Shown here in pieces: positions 42,964-51,870 of a DNA stretch of 64,000 nucleotides. Source of the DNA: Pseudonocardiales bacterium (lineage in GTDB: Bacteria > Actinomycetota > Actinomycetes > Mycobacteriales > Pseudonocardiaceae); contig JAHEXI010000005.1 of the NCBI GenBank assembly GCA_023252195.1, positions 25,989 through 89,988 on the forward strand, in the 5' to 3' direction. The notes below the pieces were generated by a model. The model did no database searches. It saw nothing but the letters and a program-made list of their open reading frames with translations, and had not been told where the DNA came from. Positions within the stretch are counted from its first letter, which is position 1, and each line of letters starts with the position of its first letter. Both the position numbers and the translations under genes were made by a program.

Positions 42964-44418
42964 ATGACGGCGAGTACCGAGCAGTGTCCACGCAGCTACC
43001 GCGTGCGCACCTACGGCTGCCAAATGAACGTGCACGACTCCGAACGATTGGCCGGGCTGCTCGAGTCGGCCGGGTATGTTCCCGCGGGGTACGACGCGAC
43101 CCCCGATGTGATCGTCCTGAACACCTGCGCGGTGCGCGAAAACGCCGATAACCGGCTCTACGGCAACCTCGGTCAGCTCCGCCCGATCAAGCGCGATCAT
43201 CCAGGGATGCAGATCGCCGTCGGCGGCTGCCTGGCGCAGAAAGACCGCGGCGAGATCATCCGGCGGGCGCCCTGGGTGGACGTGGTGTTCGGCACCCACA
43301 ACATCGGCTCGCTGCCGGTCCTGCTGGAGCGGGCCCGGCACAACGACGAAGCCCAGATCGAGATCGCCGAGTCCCTGGAGGTTTTTCCGTCCGCGTTGCC
43401 GGCCAAGCGGGACTCGGCGCACTCCGCGTGGGTGTCGATCTCGGTGGGTTGCAACAACACCTGCACGTTCTGCATCGTGCCCGCGCTGCGCGGCAAGGAG
43501 GTCGACCGGCGGCCTGGTGACGTGCTCGCGGAGGTCGAGGCGCTGGTGGCCGAGGGTGTGCTCGAGGTGACCCTGCTGGGGCAGAACGTCAACGCCTACG
43601 GGGTCGACTTCGGGGATCGGCGCGCATTCGGCGACCTGCTGCGGGCCTGCGGGACGATCAAGGGACTGGAACGGGTGCGCTTCACCTCGCCGCATCCGCG
43701 GGACTTCACCTCAGACGTCATCGAGGCGATGGCGGCCACCCCGAACGTCTGCCACCAGCTGCACATGCCGTTGCAGTCCGGCTCGGATGCGGTCCTGGCG
43801 GCGATGCGCCGCTCCTACCGGGCGCAGCGTTACCTCAAGATCGTCGGGGAGGTTCGCGCCGCGATGCCCGACGCGGCGCTGTCCACCGACATCATCGTCG
43901 GATTCCCCGGTGAGACCGAGGCCGACTTCCAGGCCACCCTGGGCGTGGTCCGCGCAGCACGCTTCGCGCAGGCGTTCACCTTCCAGTACTCGCGCCGTCC
44001 CGGCACACCGGCCGCCGACATGGCCGGCCAGGTGCCCAAGGCGATCGTGCAGGACCGCTATGAGCGGCTCGTCGCGCTGCAGGAGAGCATTTCCTGGGAA
44101 CTCAACCGGAGCCTCGTCGCCGGCGTGGTGGAGGTGTTGGTCTCCGAGGGTGAGGGCCGCAAAGACGCGGCCACCCGGCGAATGAGCGGGCGAGCCAGGG
44201 ACGGCCGGCTGGTGCACTTCGAACCGGGCGACGGCGACGTCCGGCCAGGTGACGTGGTACTCGTGGAGATCACCTATGCGGCGCCGCACCATCTGGTCTC
44301 CGACTTCGCCCTGCGGGCACACCGCCGGACCGCCGCCGGTGACGCGTGGGCCGCCGGTCGACGCCCGACCACCCCAGGAGTCCTGCTCGGACTACCCTCG
44401 TTCTCCTCTCCAACATGA
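42964..44418 (+). CDS. miaB: tRNA-2-methylthio-N6-isopentenyladenosine37 methylthiotransferase
   Basis: A 484-residue radical-SAM enzyme. The N-terminal UPF0004 domain has cysteines in [26 protein letters not shown] and [10 protein letters not shown]; the radical SAM cluster is [27 protein letters not shown] and [15 protein letters not shown] follow; a TRAM domain closes the protein. It adds the methylthio group to i6A37 made by MiaA, whose gene is 2 kb downstream. ATG 42964 follows AAGGAAAGGTG. Confidence 0.95.
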   Translation: MTASTEQCPRSYRVRTYGCQMNVHDSERLAGLLESAGYVPAGYDATPDVIVLNTCAVRENADNRLYGNLGQLRPIKRDHPGMQIAVGGCLAQKDRGEIIRRAPWVDVVFGTHNIGSLPVLLERARHNDEAQIEIAESLEVFPSALPAKRDSAHSAWVSISVGCNNTCTFCIVPALRGKEVDRRPGDVLAEVEALVAEGVLEVTLLGQNVNAYGVDFGDRRAFGDLLRACGTIKGLERVRFTSPHPRDFTSDVIEAMAATPNVCHQLHMPLQSGSDAVLAAMRRSYRAQRYLKIVGEVRAAMPDAALSTDIIVGFPGETEADFQATLGVVRAARFAQAFTFQYSRRPGTPAADMAGQVPKAIVQDRYERLVALQESISWELNRSLVAGVVEVLVSEGEGRKDAATRRMSGRARDGRLVHFEPGDGDVRPGDVVLVEITYAAPHHLVSDFALRAHRRTAAGDAWAAGRRPTTPGVLLGLPSFSSPT

Positions 44419-44452
44419 CCCTCTTTTTCGGGAGCTGTGCGAGGACGGCGAT

Positions 44453-44923
44453 ATGACCGACGATCCGGATGGCATCGCTGCGCTGCGGGCTGAAATCGAC
44501 GCGGTGGAGCGCTCGGCATTGCATCGGGTCGACCCGGGCATCCGCGCGGCGGTGATTTCCGGGGCGATCATGCTGCTGCTGCTGGCCGTCGCGTTGCCGT
44601 GGGTGGGCGACGCCAGCGGCTGGGACGTGCTCAGCGGCGCCGCCAACCCGGCTGACCGGGTCGGACTGTTGCCGCGGATGTTCGGGGGCCTAGCGCTGAC
44701 CGTGGGCGTGGGTCTGTCCGTCCTGGCTCTCGTCACCCGACGCTGGGGTCTGGTCTGGGCCACCGCACTGGGTTGTACCTATTGCGTGCTCGACGGGGTG
44801 TGGGCGATCTGGTCGCGACAGACCGTGCACGGCCCCGGGCCCGGAATAGGACTGGTATTGGCGGTGCTGGCCGTGGCGGTACTGGCCGTGCAATGGCTGC
44901 GGCTGGCCCTGTCCCGCCAATAG
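44453..44923 (+). CDS. Rv2732c-like membrane protein
   Basis: A 156-residue protein with four predicted membrane segments (AAVISGAIMLLLLAVALPWV; MFGGLALTVGVGLSVLALV; LVWATALGCTYCVLDGVWAI; IGLVLAVLAVAVLAVQWLRL) after an acidic cytoplasmic N-terminus. Position right after miaB and general form match Rv2732c of M. tuberculosis, a conserved membrane protein of unknown function. ATG 44453 has GAGGAC upstream. Its stop lies inside a three-copy repeat. Confidence 0.8.
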   Translation: MTDDPDGIAALRAEIDAVERSALHRVDPGIRAAVISGAIMLLLLAVALPWVGDASGWDVLSGAANPADRVGLLPRMFGGLALTVGVGLSVLALVTRRWGLVWATALGCTYCVLDGVWAIWSRQTVHGPGPGIGLVLAVLAVAVLAVQWLRLALSRQ

Positions 44924-44957
44924 CCTTGTCCCGCCAGTAGGCTGTCCCGCCAGTAGC
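44909..44957. repeat. Three tandem copies of a TGTCCCGCCARTAG unit
   Basis: GTCCCGCCAATAG, GTCCCGCCAGTAG and GTCCCGCCAGTAG begin at 44911, 44928 and 44944 (periods of 17 and 16 bases). Each contains TAG; the first TAG is the stop of the Rv2732c-like gene. This looks like recent tandem duplication across a gene end. Confidence 0.75.
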
Positions 44958-44966
44958 TGGTTGCCT

Positions 44967-46262
44967 TCACTGGCTGGTGACAGCCCGTTCTGCGGCGGCC
45001 AGCCACTCCCGCCACTGTTCGGCCTGGGCCTGTGCGGTGCTGGCGCGGCGGTCATCGCCAGCGGCGCGGGCCTTCGCTGCCTGTGCCTCGTACTGCTCCA
45101 CCCTTTCCCGGAACTGGGCCACCCGGGCCTCGGACTCCGGGTCGATCTGTTTCCACTGCGTGTTGGTCGCCGTGCGGATTCGATCCTCGACGGCGCGCAA
45201 GCGGGCTTCGAGTTCTTTGACCCGCTCGCGCGGAATTTTGCCCACGGCTTCCCAGCGTTCCTGAATGCTCCGCAGCTGCGCTCGGGCCGCCTCGACGTCA
45301 CCGGCGGGATCAATCCGTTCCGCGGCAGCGACCAGCTCCTGCTTCCGCGTCACGTTGCGCTCCGACTCCGAGTCGCGACTGGAGAAGGTCGCGGAGCGAT
45401 GGCTGAAGAAGCGTTCCTGGGCGGCCCGGAATCGTTGCCACAAGGCATCGTCGGCTTCCTTGGGGGCGCGGCCTGCCGCCTTCCACTCGGCCATCATGGT
45501 TCGAAAGCGACTCGCGGTGGCGCCCCAGTCGGTGGACTCGGCCAGCGTCTCGGCCTCGACGACCAGCTGCTCCTTACGGCTCCTGGCCCCGACGCGCTGC
45601 CGGTCGAGTTCGGCGAAATGCGCGCCGCGTCGCCTGGCGAAGGCGTCCCGGGCCCTGGAGAAGCGGCGCCATAGCGCCTCGTCGGTTTTCCGGTCTACGC
45701 CCTTGATCGTCTTCCACTCATCCAAAATGGTGCGCAGCCGGTCGCCGCCGGTCTTCCACTGGGTGGACTCGGTGCCGATCTGCTCGGCCTCGTGTGCCAG
45801 TGCCTCCTTGCGAGCGGTTGCTCGCGCTCTGGCTTGTTCTCGGGCCGTCTTAGCGCCGGCGAGGCAGTCTTCGGCGCGTCGTTGCAGGTGGTCCAGGAAA
45901 GCGGTGAGCCCTACCAGGTCGCCCACGGCGGTCGGTTCGACGATGTCATCGCGCAAGGTTCGAACCCGGGACAGCGCCTGCTTGGGGTCCGCCACTCCCG
46001 ACGTCAACCGAGACTCGAGCAGTTCGGTTTCGGTGAGCAGGTCGTCGAATCGGCGCGCGAAGTGAGCTAGCCCCTCGTCGGTCGTGCCGGCCTGCCACGA
46101 ACCGACTGCTCGCTCGCCCTGCACGGTGTGGGTGTACACCGTCCCGTCGGCACCGATTCGCCCCCAGCGCTGCGGATCACGGCAGGCGCGCAACACGACG
46201 GGACGGGGACCGGGTTGAGCACTAGTCTCCAGATGTTGCTCGGTCTGGTTGTTCTCGGTCAT
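44967..46262 (-). CDS. DUF349 domain protein (Rv2731-like)
   Basis: A 431-residue, highly charged coiled-coil protein with repeated DUF349 units: [39 protein letters not shown] and [20 protein letters not shown], each with the W-K-x-G pattern. Mycobacterial Rv2731 has the same place between the Rv2732c gene and miaA. Likely cytoplasmic and elongated; function unknown, though DUF349 proteins have been tied to RNA or replication stress. ATG 46262 is chosen ([10 protein letters not shown]) with GAGGAAGG upstream. Confidence 0.88.
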   Translation of the reverse strand: MTENNQTEQHLETSAQPGPRPVVLRACRDPQRWGRIGADGTVYTHTVQGERAVGSWQAGTTDEGLAHFARRFDDLLTETELLESRLTSGVADPKQALSRVRTLRDDIVEPTAVGDLVGLTAFLDHLQRRAEDCLAGAKTAREQARARATARKEALAHEAEQIGTESTQWKTGGDRLRTILDEWKTIKGVDRKTDEALWRRFSRARDAFARRRGAHFAELDRQRVGARSRKEQLVVEAETLAESTDWGATASRFRTMMAEWKAAGRAPKEADDALWQRFRAAQERFFSHRSATFSSRDSESERNVTRKQELVAAAERIDPAGDVEAARAQLRSIQERWEAVGKIPRERVKELEARLRAVEDRIRTATNTQWKQIDPESEARVAQFRERVEQYEAQAAKARAAGDDRRASTAQAQAEQWREWLAAAERAVTSQ

Positions 46263-46481
46263 GCCGGCCTTCCTCGACCTCGTGCCCGCCGCCGCGTCCT
46301 GCGGGCGCCCGACTGCACAGGGTGCGTGCACCTCGACGTGCTGTCCCAAATGCTCGGCCAGGGCCGCATTGAAGCAGTTCGGGCGCGCGGACAGGGAAGC
46401 AGGTGCGAAGTGGCACTAACCTGCAGCGGTGATCGTACGCGTGGAGGTGCCACCACATCCACCGATCCCGGTGCCGGTCGG

Positions 46482-47390
46482 ATGAATCCATGCGCCCTGG
46501 CGGTGGTCGGTCCGACCGGCACCGGCAAGTCCGACCTTGCGGTGAAGCTGGCCCGCAGTCTGGGTGGCGAGGTGGTCAACGCCGACGCCATGCAGCTCTA
46601 CCGTGGCATGGACATCGGTACCGCGAAGCTGCCACCATCGCAGCGCGCTGCGGTGCGGCACCATCTGCTAGACGTGCTGGACGTCACCGAGACCGCATCG
46701 GTGGCGGCCTACCAACGCGAAGCCCGCCGCATCGTCGAGGAGCTACTCGCCGCGGGTGCGGTGCCGGTGCTCGCCGGCGGCTCGGGACTGTACGTGCAGG
46801 CTGTGCTGGACGACTTGGATTTCCCGGGCACCGACCCCGAACTGCGTGCGGAGCTTGAGGCCGAGCTGGCACAGCAGGGGGCGTCGGCACTGCATCACCG
46901 GCTGCATCGACTCGACCCGGTAGCTGCTGGCCGCATCCTGCCGAGCAACGGCCGCCGGGTGGTGCGGGCGCTGGAGGTCATCCAGCTCACCGGCCGTCCA
47001 TTCTCCGCGGCGCTGCCACCGCCCGGTCCGGCGCGTTACCGAGCCGTGATCATCGGGCTGGATACCGATCCCGCGGTCCTCGACGCGCGGATCGACTCGC
47101 GGGTGGATCGGATGTTCACCGACGGGCTGGTCGAGGAAGTCCGCGGACTGCTGTCTCGCGGCCTACGGGACGGCCGGACGGCGTCGCGGGCCCTGGGCTA
47201 CCAGCAGGTCATCGCCGCACTGGACGCGGGAGCTGATCCTGCCTGCGCCGCCGGCCCGACCGCCCAAGCGACCCGGCGCTTCATCCGCCGGCAGCGCAGC
47301 TGGTTTCGGCGCGACGGTCGGATCAGATGGTTGGACTGCCAGCACCCCGACTTGCTCGACGCCGCGCTGTGCCTGGCCGCGGACGGATAG
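46482..47390 (+). CDS. miaA: tRNA dimethylallyltransferase
   Basis: A 302-residue P-loop transferase: [17 protein letters not shown] (Walker A), [50 protein letters not shown] and [16 protein letters not shown]. It puts the dimethylallyl group on A37 of UNN-reading tRNAs, the substrate for MiaB. ATG 46482 begins the conserved part; no strong ribosome site is seen. Followed by dapF after 11 bases. Confidence 0.95.
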   Translation: MNPCALAVVGPTGTGKSDLAVKLARSLGGEVVNADAMQLYRGMDIGTAKLPPSQRAAVRHHLLDVLDVTETASVAAYQREARRIVEELLAAGAVPVLAGGSGLYVQAVLDDLDFPGTDPELRAELEAELAQQGASALHHRLHRLDPVAAGRILPSNGRRVVRALEVIQLTGRPFSAALPPPGPARYRAVIIGLDTDPAVLDARIDSRVDRMFTDGLVEEVRGLLSRGLRDGRTASRALGYQQVIAALDAGADPACAAGPTAQATRRFIRRQRSWFRRDGRIRWLDCQHPDLLDAALCLAADG

Positions 47391-47401
47391 GCTCAGAGCC
47401 G

Positions 47402-48238
47402 ATGGAGCAGGGCATCGAGTTTCTCAAGGGGCACGGGACGGAGAACGACTTCGTCCTGTTACCCGACCCCACCGGCGCGGTGGACCTGACACCATCTCGG
47501 GTGCGCGTGCTGTGCGACCGGCGCGGCGGACTGGGGGCCGACGGGGTGCTGCGGGTGGTGCCGGGTGCGCTGGTGAGCGACCCGCCGCCGGGCACTTCAC
47601 CGGACGAGTGGTTCATGGACTACCGCAATGCCGACGGTTCCGTCGCTGAGCTGTGTGGCAACGGGGCCCGAGTCTTCGCCCGCTACCTCACTGATGCTGG
47701 GTTTGTTTCCGATCGTGAGTTCCGGATCGGCAGCAGGTCCGGTCCGCGCACGGTGCGGTGCAATGAGGACGGCTCGGTGACGGTCGAGATGGGTCAGGTG
47801 CAGCGCAACGGCAAGTCCACGGTGACCGTCGGGGGTGCGGCATTTTCGGGGCTCGTGGTGGACCTCGGCAATCCCCATCTGGCCTGCGTGACCGAGGTGG
47901 CGGTGGAGCAGCTGGACCTCTCCGTGCCGCCGGGGCACGATCCCGCAACCTTCCCGCACGGCGTCAACGTCGAGTTCATCAACGTGCTGTCCGCCGGGCA
48001 CCTGCGGATGCGGGTGCACGAACGGGGAGTGGGCGAGACCCGCTCCTGTGGCACCGGAACGGTGGCTGCGCTCGCCGCAGCGCTGGACGCGCAAGACCAG
48101 GACACCGGCGCGGCGGAGGTACAGGTGTCGGGAGGCCGGCTGCACGTCGAGATCACTCGGGACGGCAGCATGCTGACCGGTCCCGCGGTACTCGTCGCAC
48201 GGGGCCGGCTGGCTCTCGACTGGTGGTTGGCGCACTGA
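47402..48238 (+). CDS. dapF: Diaminopimelate epimerase
   Basis: A 278-residue epimerase. The two catalytic cysteines are in ELCGNGARVFARYL and GETRSCGTGTVAALAA; GHGTENDFVLLPDP and FMDYRNADGS also match. It converts LL- to meso-diaminopimelate for lysine and peptidoglycan. ATG 47402 is close after miaA, so they probably share a transcript, as in mycobacteria. Confidence 0.95.
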   Translation: MEQGIEFLKGHGTENDFVLLPDPTGAVDLTPSRVRVLCDRRGGLGADGVLRVVPGALVSDPPPGTSPDEWFMDYRNADGSVAELCGNGARVFARYLTDAGFVSDREFRIGSRSGPRTVRCNEDGSVTVEMGQVQRNGKSTVTVGGAAFSGLVVDLGNPHLACVTEVAVEQLDLSVPPGHDPATFPHGVNVEFINVLSAGHLRMRVHERGVGETRSCGTGTVAALAAALDAQDQDTGAAEVQVSGGRLHVEITRDGSMLTGPAVLVARGRLALDWWLAH

Positions 48239-48302
48239 TCAGCTGGGTGCTCTGCGGAATTCGAGAGCATGATTCGCCCGGACGTGTCACGATGAGAGGC
48301 GT

Positions 48303-49724
48303 ATGACAACCTCACCGAATTTTCCGTCCCGCGGTCCGAGCTCTACCTCGCGAGGAGAACTGGATCTCGAAGAGCGCTCCGCGCTACGTCGCGTGCCCGG
48401 GCTGTCCACCGAGCTCGCTGATGTCACCGAAGTCGAGTACCGGCAGCTTCGCCTGGAGCGCGTGGTGCTCGTCGGGGTATGGACCGACGACTCCGCGGCC
48501 CAGGCCAGCGCGTCGATGGCCGAACTGGCACGGCTTGCCGAGACTGCCGGGTCCCAGGTACTCGACGCTATGGTCCAGCGCCGCGAGCGCCCCGATCCGG
48601 CGACATACATCGGCTCCGGCAAGGTTCTCGAGCTGCGCGAGATCGTCCTGCGCACCGCCGCGGACACGGTGATCTGCGATGGTGAACTCAGCCCCGGCCA
48701 ACTGCGGCAGCTGGAGGCCAAGCTCAAGGTCAAGGTCGTCGACCGGACCGCACTGATTCTGGATATCTTCGCCCAGCACGCCCGCTCCCGGGAAGGCAAG
48801 GCGCAGGTCGAGCTGGCCCAGTTAAGTTACTTCCTGCCGCGGCTTCGTGGTTGGGGCGAGTCGCTGTCCCGGCAAGCCGGCGGTGCGGGTGGCGGGGCCA
48901 GTGGTGGCGTGGGTACTCGCGGCCCAGGGGAGACGAAGCTGGAGACCGACCGGCGGCGCATCCACCGCCGGCTGGCCAAGCTGCGCCGCGAGATCGCCGC
49001 GATGCGGACGATCCGCGACACCAAGCGGGGTCGCAGGCGAGCCAACGAGGTGCCCAACGTGGCCATCGTCGGCTACACCAATGCAGGCAAATCCAGCCTG
49101 CTCAACGTGATCACCGGCGCCGAGGTGCTGGTGCAGGACGCCCTGTTCGCCACTCTGGATCCCACCACTCGCCGGGCCAGCACACCGCAAGGGCAGGAAT
49201 ACACACTGACCGACACCGTCGGTTTTGTCCGCCACCTACCGCATCAGTTGGTGGAGGCGTTTCGCTCCACGCTGGAGGAGACAGCCGACGCGGACCTGCT
49301 GCTGCATGTGGTCGACGGCGCCGATCCGATGCCTGAACTCCAGGTAGAGGCAGTGCGCGAGGTCCTCGCCGAGATCACCCAGAATCGCGAGGCGCCGATG
49401 CCGCCCGAGTTACTGGTAGTGAACAAGATCGACAGCGCAGATCAGCTCGTGCTGTCTCGCCTGCGCCATCTGCTGCCCAACGCGTCCTTCGTCTCCGCGC
49501 ATACCGGGGCCGGCATCGCCGGGTTGGTCCAGCGCATCGCCGACGGGTTGCCGCAACCGCACGTTGAAGTCGACGCGTTGTTGCCGTGGACCGAAGGTGC
49601 GTTGGTCGCCCGGGTGCATGCCGAAGGCGAAATGCTGGACACCGACCACACTGAAAGTGGTACCCGGCTGCGCGCACGGGTGCGGCCGGACCTCGCCGGC
49701 GCACTGGCCGCGTATCTGGTCTAG
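48303..49724 (+). CDS. hflX: Ribosome-associated GTPase HflX
   Basis: A 473-residue GTPase. The N-terminal HflX domain contains YIGSGKVLELREIV and ICDGELSPGQLRQLE; the linker GTRGPGETKLETDRRRI is diagnostic; G motifs are VGYTNAGKSSLLN (G1), TLTDTVGFVRHLP (G3) and VVNKID (G4). HflX splits or rescues stalled ribosomes and is linked to hypoxia and macrolide response in mycobacteria. ATG 48303 after GAGGCGT. Convergent with lexA. Confidence 0.95.
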   Translation: MTTSPNFPSRGPSSTSRGELDLEERSALRRVPGLSTELADVTEVEYRQLRLERVVLVGVWTDDSAAQASASMAELARLAETAGSQVLDAMVQRRERPDPATYIGSGKVLELREIVLRTAADTVICDGELSPGQLRQLEAKLKVKVVDRTALILDIFAQHARSREGKAQVELAQLSYFLPRLRGWGESLSRQAGGAGGGASGGVGTRGPGETKLETDRRRIHRRLAKLRREIAAMRTIRDTKRGRRRANEVPNVAIVGYTNAGKSSLLNVITGAEVLVQDALFATLDPTTRRASTPQGQEYTLTDTVGFVRHLPHQLVEAFRSTLEETADADLLLHVVDGADPMPELQVEAVREVLAEITQNREAPMPPELLVVNKIDSADQLVLSRLRHLLPNASFVSAHTGAGIAGLVQRIADGLPQPHVEVDALLPWTEGALVARVHAEGEMLDTDHTESGTRLRARVRPDLAGALAAYLV

Positions 49725-49742
49725 TCCAGCCACTGTCCAGGC

Positions 49743-50495
49743 TCACAACCGTCGCAGCACCGTCACCACCCGGCCGAGCACGGTCGCTTCGTCGCCCGGA
49801 ATCGGCTGGTAGGCGGGGTTGTGGGGGAGTAGCCACACGTGCCCGTCACGGCGCTTGAATGTTTTCACGGTCGCCTCACCATCGATCATGGCGGCGACGA
49901 TGTCTCCGTTCTCGGCGCTGGGCTGTTGGCGGACGACCACCCAGTCTCCGTCGGTGATCGCCGCTTCCACCATCGAGTCACCCACGACCCGTAACAGAAA
50001 CAGCGATCCCTCACCGACGAGTTCTTTCGGCAGCGGGAAGACGTCTTCCACAGCCTGCTCGGCGAGCACCGGACCACCTGCGGCGATCCGGCCGACCACG
50101 GGAACGAAAACAGGCCTGGGGCGATCGGGCTCCTCGCTCGGGGTTTCCGATGCCTGAGGTGGACTGTCTGCGGGTCGGACACCGACCGCACGAGGCCGGT
50201 TGGGGTCCCGGCGCAAGTAGCCTTTGGCCTCCAGGGCGCGCAGCTGATGTGCGACCGACGATGTCGACGTGAGCCCGACCGCCTCGCCGATCTCGCGCAC
50301 ACTCGGCGGGTAGCCGAACCGCTGCACCCACTCCCGGATCACCTCGAGGACCCGGCGCTGGCGCGGTGTGAGACTGTCGTGGCCAGTGCTGTCGTCGAGG
50401 TCAGGGAAAACATGGACCGGCGCGGTGCGGCTCGGGCTGTGGGTCTGCGCTCCGGAACCGGCTACCTCCGGTTCGTTGCTCGGCTGTTTTCCCAA
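49743..50495 (-). CDS. lexA: LexA repressor, SOS regulator
   Basis: About 250 residues. [43 protein letters not shown] and [20 protein letters not shown]. Cleavage site Ala-Gly in [13 protein letters not shown]; catalytic Ser in [16 protein letters not shown] and Lys in [11 protein letters not shown]. It represses SOS genes until RecA filaments trigger self-cleavage. TTG 50495 is chosen because GAGGAGG lies just upstream; longer starts would run through the inverted repeat at 50540. Two LexA boxes lie upstream. Confidence 0.95.
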   Translation of the reverse strand: MGKQPSNEPEVAGSGAQTHSPSRTAPVHVFPDLDDSTGHDSLTPRQRRVLEVIREWVQRFGYPPSVREIGEAVGLTSTSSVAHQLRALEAKGYLRRDPNRPRAVGVRPADSPPQASETPSEEPDRPRPVFVPVVGRIAAGGPVLAEQAVEDVFPLPKELVGEGSLFLLRVVGDSMVEAAITDGDWVVVRQQPSAENGDIVAAMIDGEATVKTFKRRDGHVWLLPHNPAYQPIPGDEATVLGRVVTVLRRL

Positions 50496-50539
50496 CGCTC
50501 CTCCTCTGGCGAAGTGACGAGACCACCGTCGGACCCGCA

Positions 50540-50570
50540 CGGTGGTTAACGACGCTGACGTTAACCACCG
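50540..50570. promoter_or_regulatory. 11-bp perfect inverted repeat in the lexA leader
   Basis: CGGTGGTTAAC (50540-50550) and GTTAACCACCG (50560-50570) with a 9-base spacer. It lies between the proximal LexA box and the lexA TTG start, thus in the predicted leader. It does not resemble an SOS box; another regulator or an RNA hairpin are both possible. Confidence 0.65.
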
Positions 50571-50582
50571 TACGGCCAAAGA

Positions 50583-50598
50583 TCAAACATCTGTTCGA
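50583..50598. promoter_or_regulatory. LexA box proximal to lexA
   Basis: TCAAACATCTGTTCGA matches TCGAAC-N4-GTTCGA at 11 of 12 fixed positions. It is 88 bases upstream of the lexA start and is probably the autoregulatory site. Confidence 0.8.
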
Positions 50599-50660
50599 AC
50601 AACACGCCGCAGGGTCACCGACTCTGTCGGGGTGCCGTGATAGACACCGCAGCAGTTCGA

Positions 50661-50676
50661 TCGAACTCGCGTTCGA
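50661..50676. promoter_or_regulatory. LexA box before the LysM gene
   Basis: TCGAACTCGCGTTCGA has all 12 fixed consensus positions. It sits 25 bases before the LysM gene and 166 bases before lexA, so it could serve the divergent pair. Confidence 0.9.
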
Positions 50677-50700
50677 TGGTACCCGCGATGAGGAGTCTCG

Positions 50701-51213
50701 ATGACGGCACCAGCACGGTTGAGTAGTTCGCCCGCGGCACGCAGTGTCAAGGTCGTGCCCAGCGGCGCCACGCCGGTCCGGCGGCTGCCAGCGCGCGTAC
50801 TGGCGCTCACGGCACCTCCAGCGCCTGTGCCACCGTCCGCTCCCACGCTACGGAATCGCCAGGTGCGATGCGTAGCGCCTCGGCAGACGCTGGTTCCGAC
50901 GCAACGCGGGATGACAGCGACACGCCCATCCGCGTTGCGGTCGGGCCGGTTGGCGAACGTAGTCGCTGCCGCAACCGTGACTGTGGCCATAGTGGGTGGT
51001 CTTGGTTGGATCGGGCAGGATGCCACTCCTGGGATTCCGGTGAAGACGGTGGTGACCCGCGTGGGCGGGGGCGAGACCCTCTGGGACGTGGCGCGGCGGG
51101 TGGCGCCAGAGGCTGACCAGGATGCGGTGGTGCACCGGATTCGGCAACTGAATGGGATCGTGGGCTCCGCCATAGAGCCCGGTCAGCCGTTGCAGGTGCC
51201 CGACGGACGCTGA
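50701..51213 (+). CDS. LysM-domain membrane protein, Rv2719c/ChiZ-like SOS gene
   Basis: A 170-residue protein: basic cytoplasmic N-terminus, one membrane helix (ANVVAAATVTVAIVGGLGWIG, residues about 85-105) and a C-terminal LysM (VTRVGGGETLWDVARRV ... IEPGQPLQVPDG). Its place between lexA and nrdR and its own LexA box match Rv2719c (ChiZ) of M. tuberculosis, a DNA-damage-induced cell wall protein that slows septation. GAGGAG lies six bases before ATG 50701. No catalytic domain beyond LysM is visible. Confidence 0.85.
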   Translation: MTAPARLSSSPAARSVKVVPSGATPVRRLPARVLALTAPPAPVPPSAPTLRNRQVRCVAPRQTLVPTQRGMTATRPSALRSGRLANVVAAATVTVAIVGGLGWIGQDATPGIPVKTVVTRVGGGETLWDVARRVAPEADQDAVVHRIRQLNGIVGSAIEPGQPLQVPDGR

Positions 51214-51253
51214 CAAAGGCGCCCGCGCGTGGCGGTTCGACATGGCGGCCACC

Positions 51254-51270
51254 ACAACATATAGTAGTTA
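51254..51270. promoter_or_regulatory. Candidate NrdR box upstream of nrdR-nrdJ
   Basis: ACAACATATAGTAGTTA is AT-rich in a GC-rich setting and resembles the ACA-N-ATAT-GT core of NrdR boxes. Only one good copy is seen, while NrdR sites usually come in pairs about three helical turns apart. Confidence 0.45.
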
Positions 51271-51333
51271 CACCGACGTGGTTCACGTACAGCTTGGGTT
51301 GGCTCCATCGCTGTGACGCGGAAGGGGTGAGGT

Positions 51334-51870
51334 ATGCACTGTCCGTTCTGCCGGCACGGCGACTCGCGTGTCATCGACTCGCGCGAGGTGGAGGACGGTC
51401 AGGCGATCCGCCGGCGCCGATCGTGCCCGACGTGCGGCCGGCGGTTCACGACGGTGGAGGAGTTGGTGCTGGCCGTGGTGAAACGCTCGGGTGTCACCGA
51501 GCCGTTCAGCCGCGACAAGATCGTCCGTGGAGTACGCCGGGCCTGCCAGGGGCGTCCGGTGGACCAGGGTGCGCTACAGCAGTTGGCGCATCGGGTCGAA
51601 GAGGCGATCCGGTCCTTGGGCAGCGCCGAGGTGCCCAGCCAGGAGGTCGGGTTGGCCATCCTCGGCCCGCTGCGGGACCTCGACGAGGTCGCCTACCTAC
51701 GTTTCGCGAGCGTCTACCGATCGTTCTCGTCGATCGAGGACTTCGAGAAGGAGATCCGAAGCCTGCGTGACCTCCCACGCCACGACTACACGAAGGATCC
51801 GACCGCTCCGGACGGGGAGAGACCCGACGCCGGGAGTATGCATACCGCGACTGAGAGGGATGAGGGATGA
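51334..51870 (+). CDS. nrdR: Transcriptional repressor NrdR
   Basis: A 178-residue regulator. The N-terminal zinc ribbon has CPFC and CPTC ([34 protein letters not shown]); an ATP-cone follows ([40 protein letters not shown]). It senses ATP/dATP and represses ribonucleotide reductase genes. ATG 51334 is the family start. Its stop overlaps the nrdJ start by four bases (ATGA), so nrdR and its target are co-transcribed. Confidence 0.97.
   Translation: MHCPFCRHGDSRVIDSREVEDGQAIRRRRSCPTCGRRFTTVEELVLAVVKRSGVTEPFSRDKIVRGVRRACQGRPVDQGALQQLAHRVEEAIRSLGSAEVPSQEVGLAILGPLRDLDEVAYLRFASVYRSFSSIEDFEKEIRSLRDLPRHDYTKDPTAPDGERPDAGSMHTATERDEG

Noticed and set aside
51214..51333. Possible cobalamin riboswitch before nrdR-nrdJ
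   Set aside because: The gap is only about 120 bases and no B12-box-like motif is visible; too short for a full cobalamin riboswitch.
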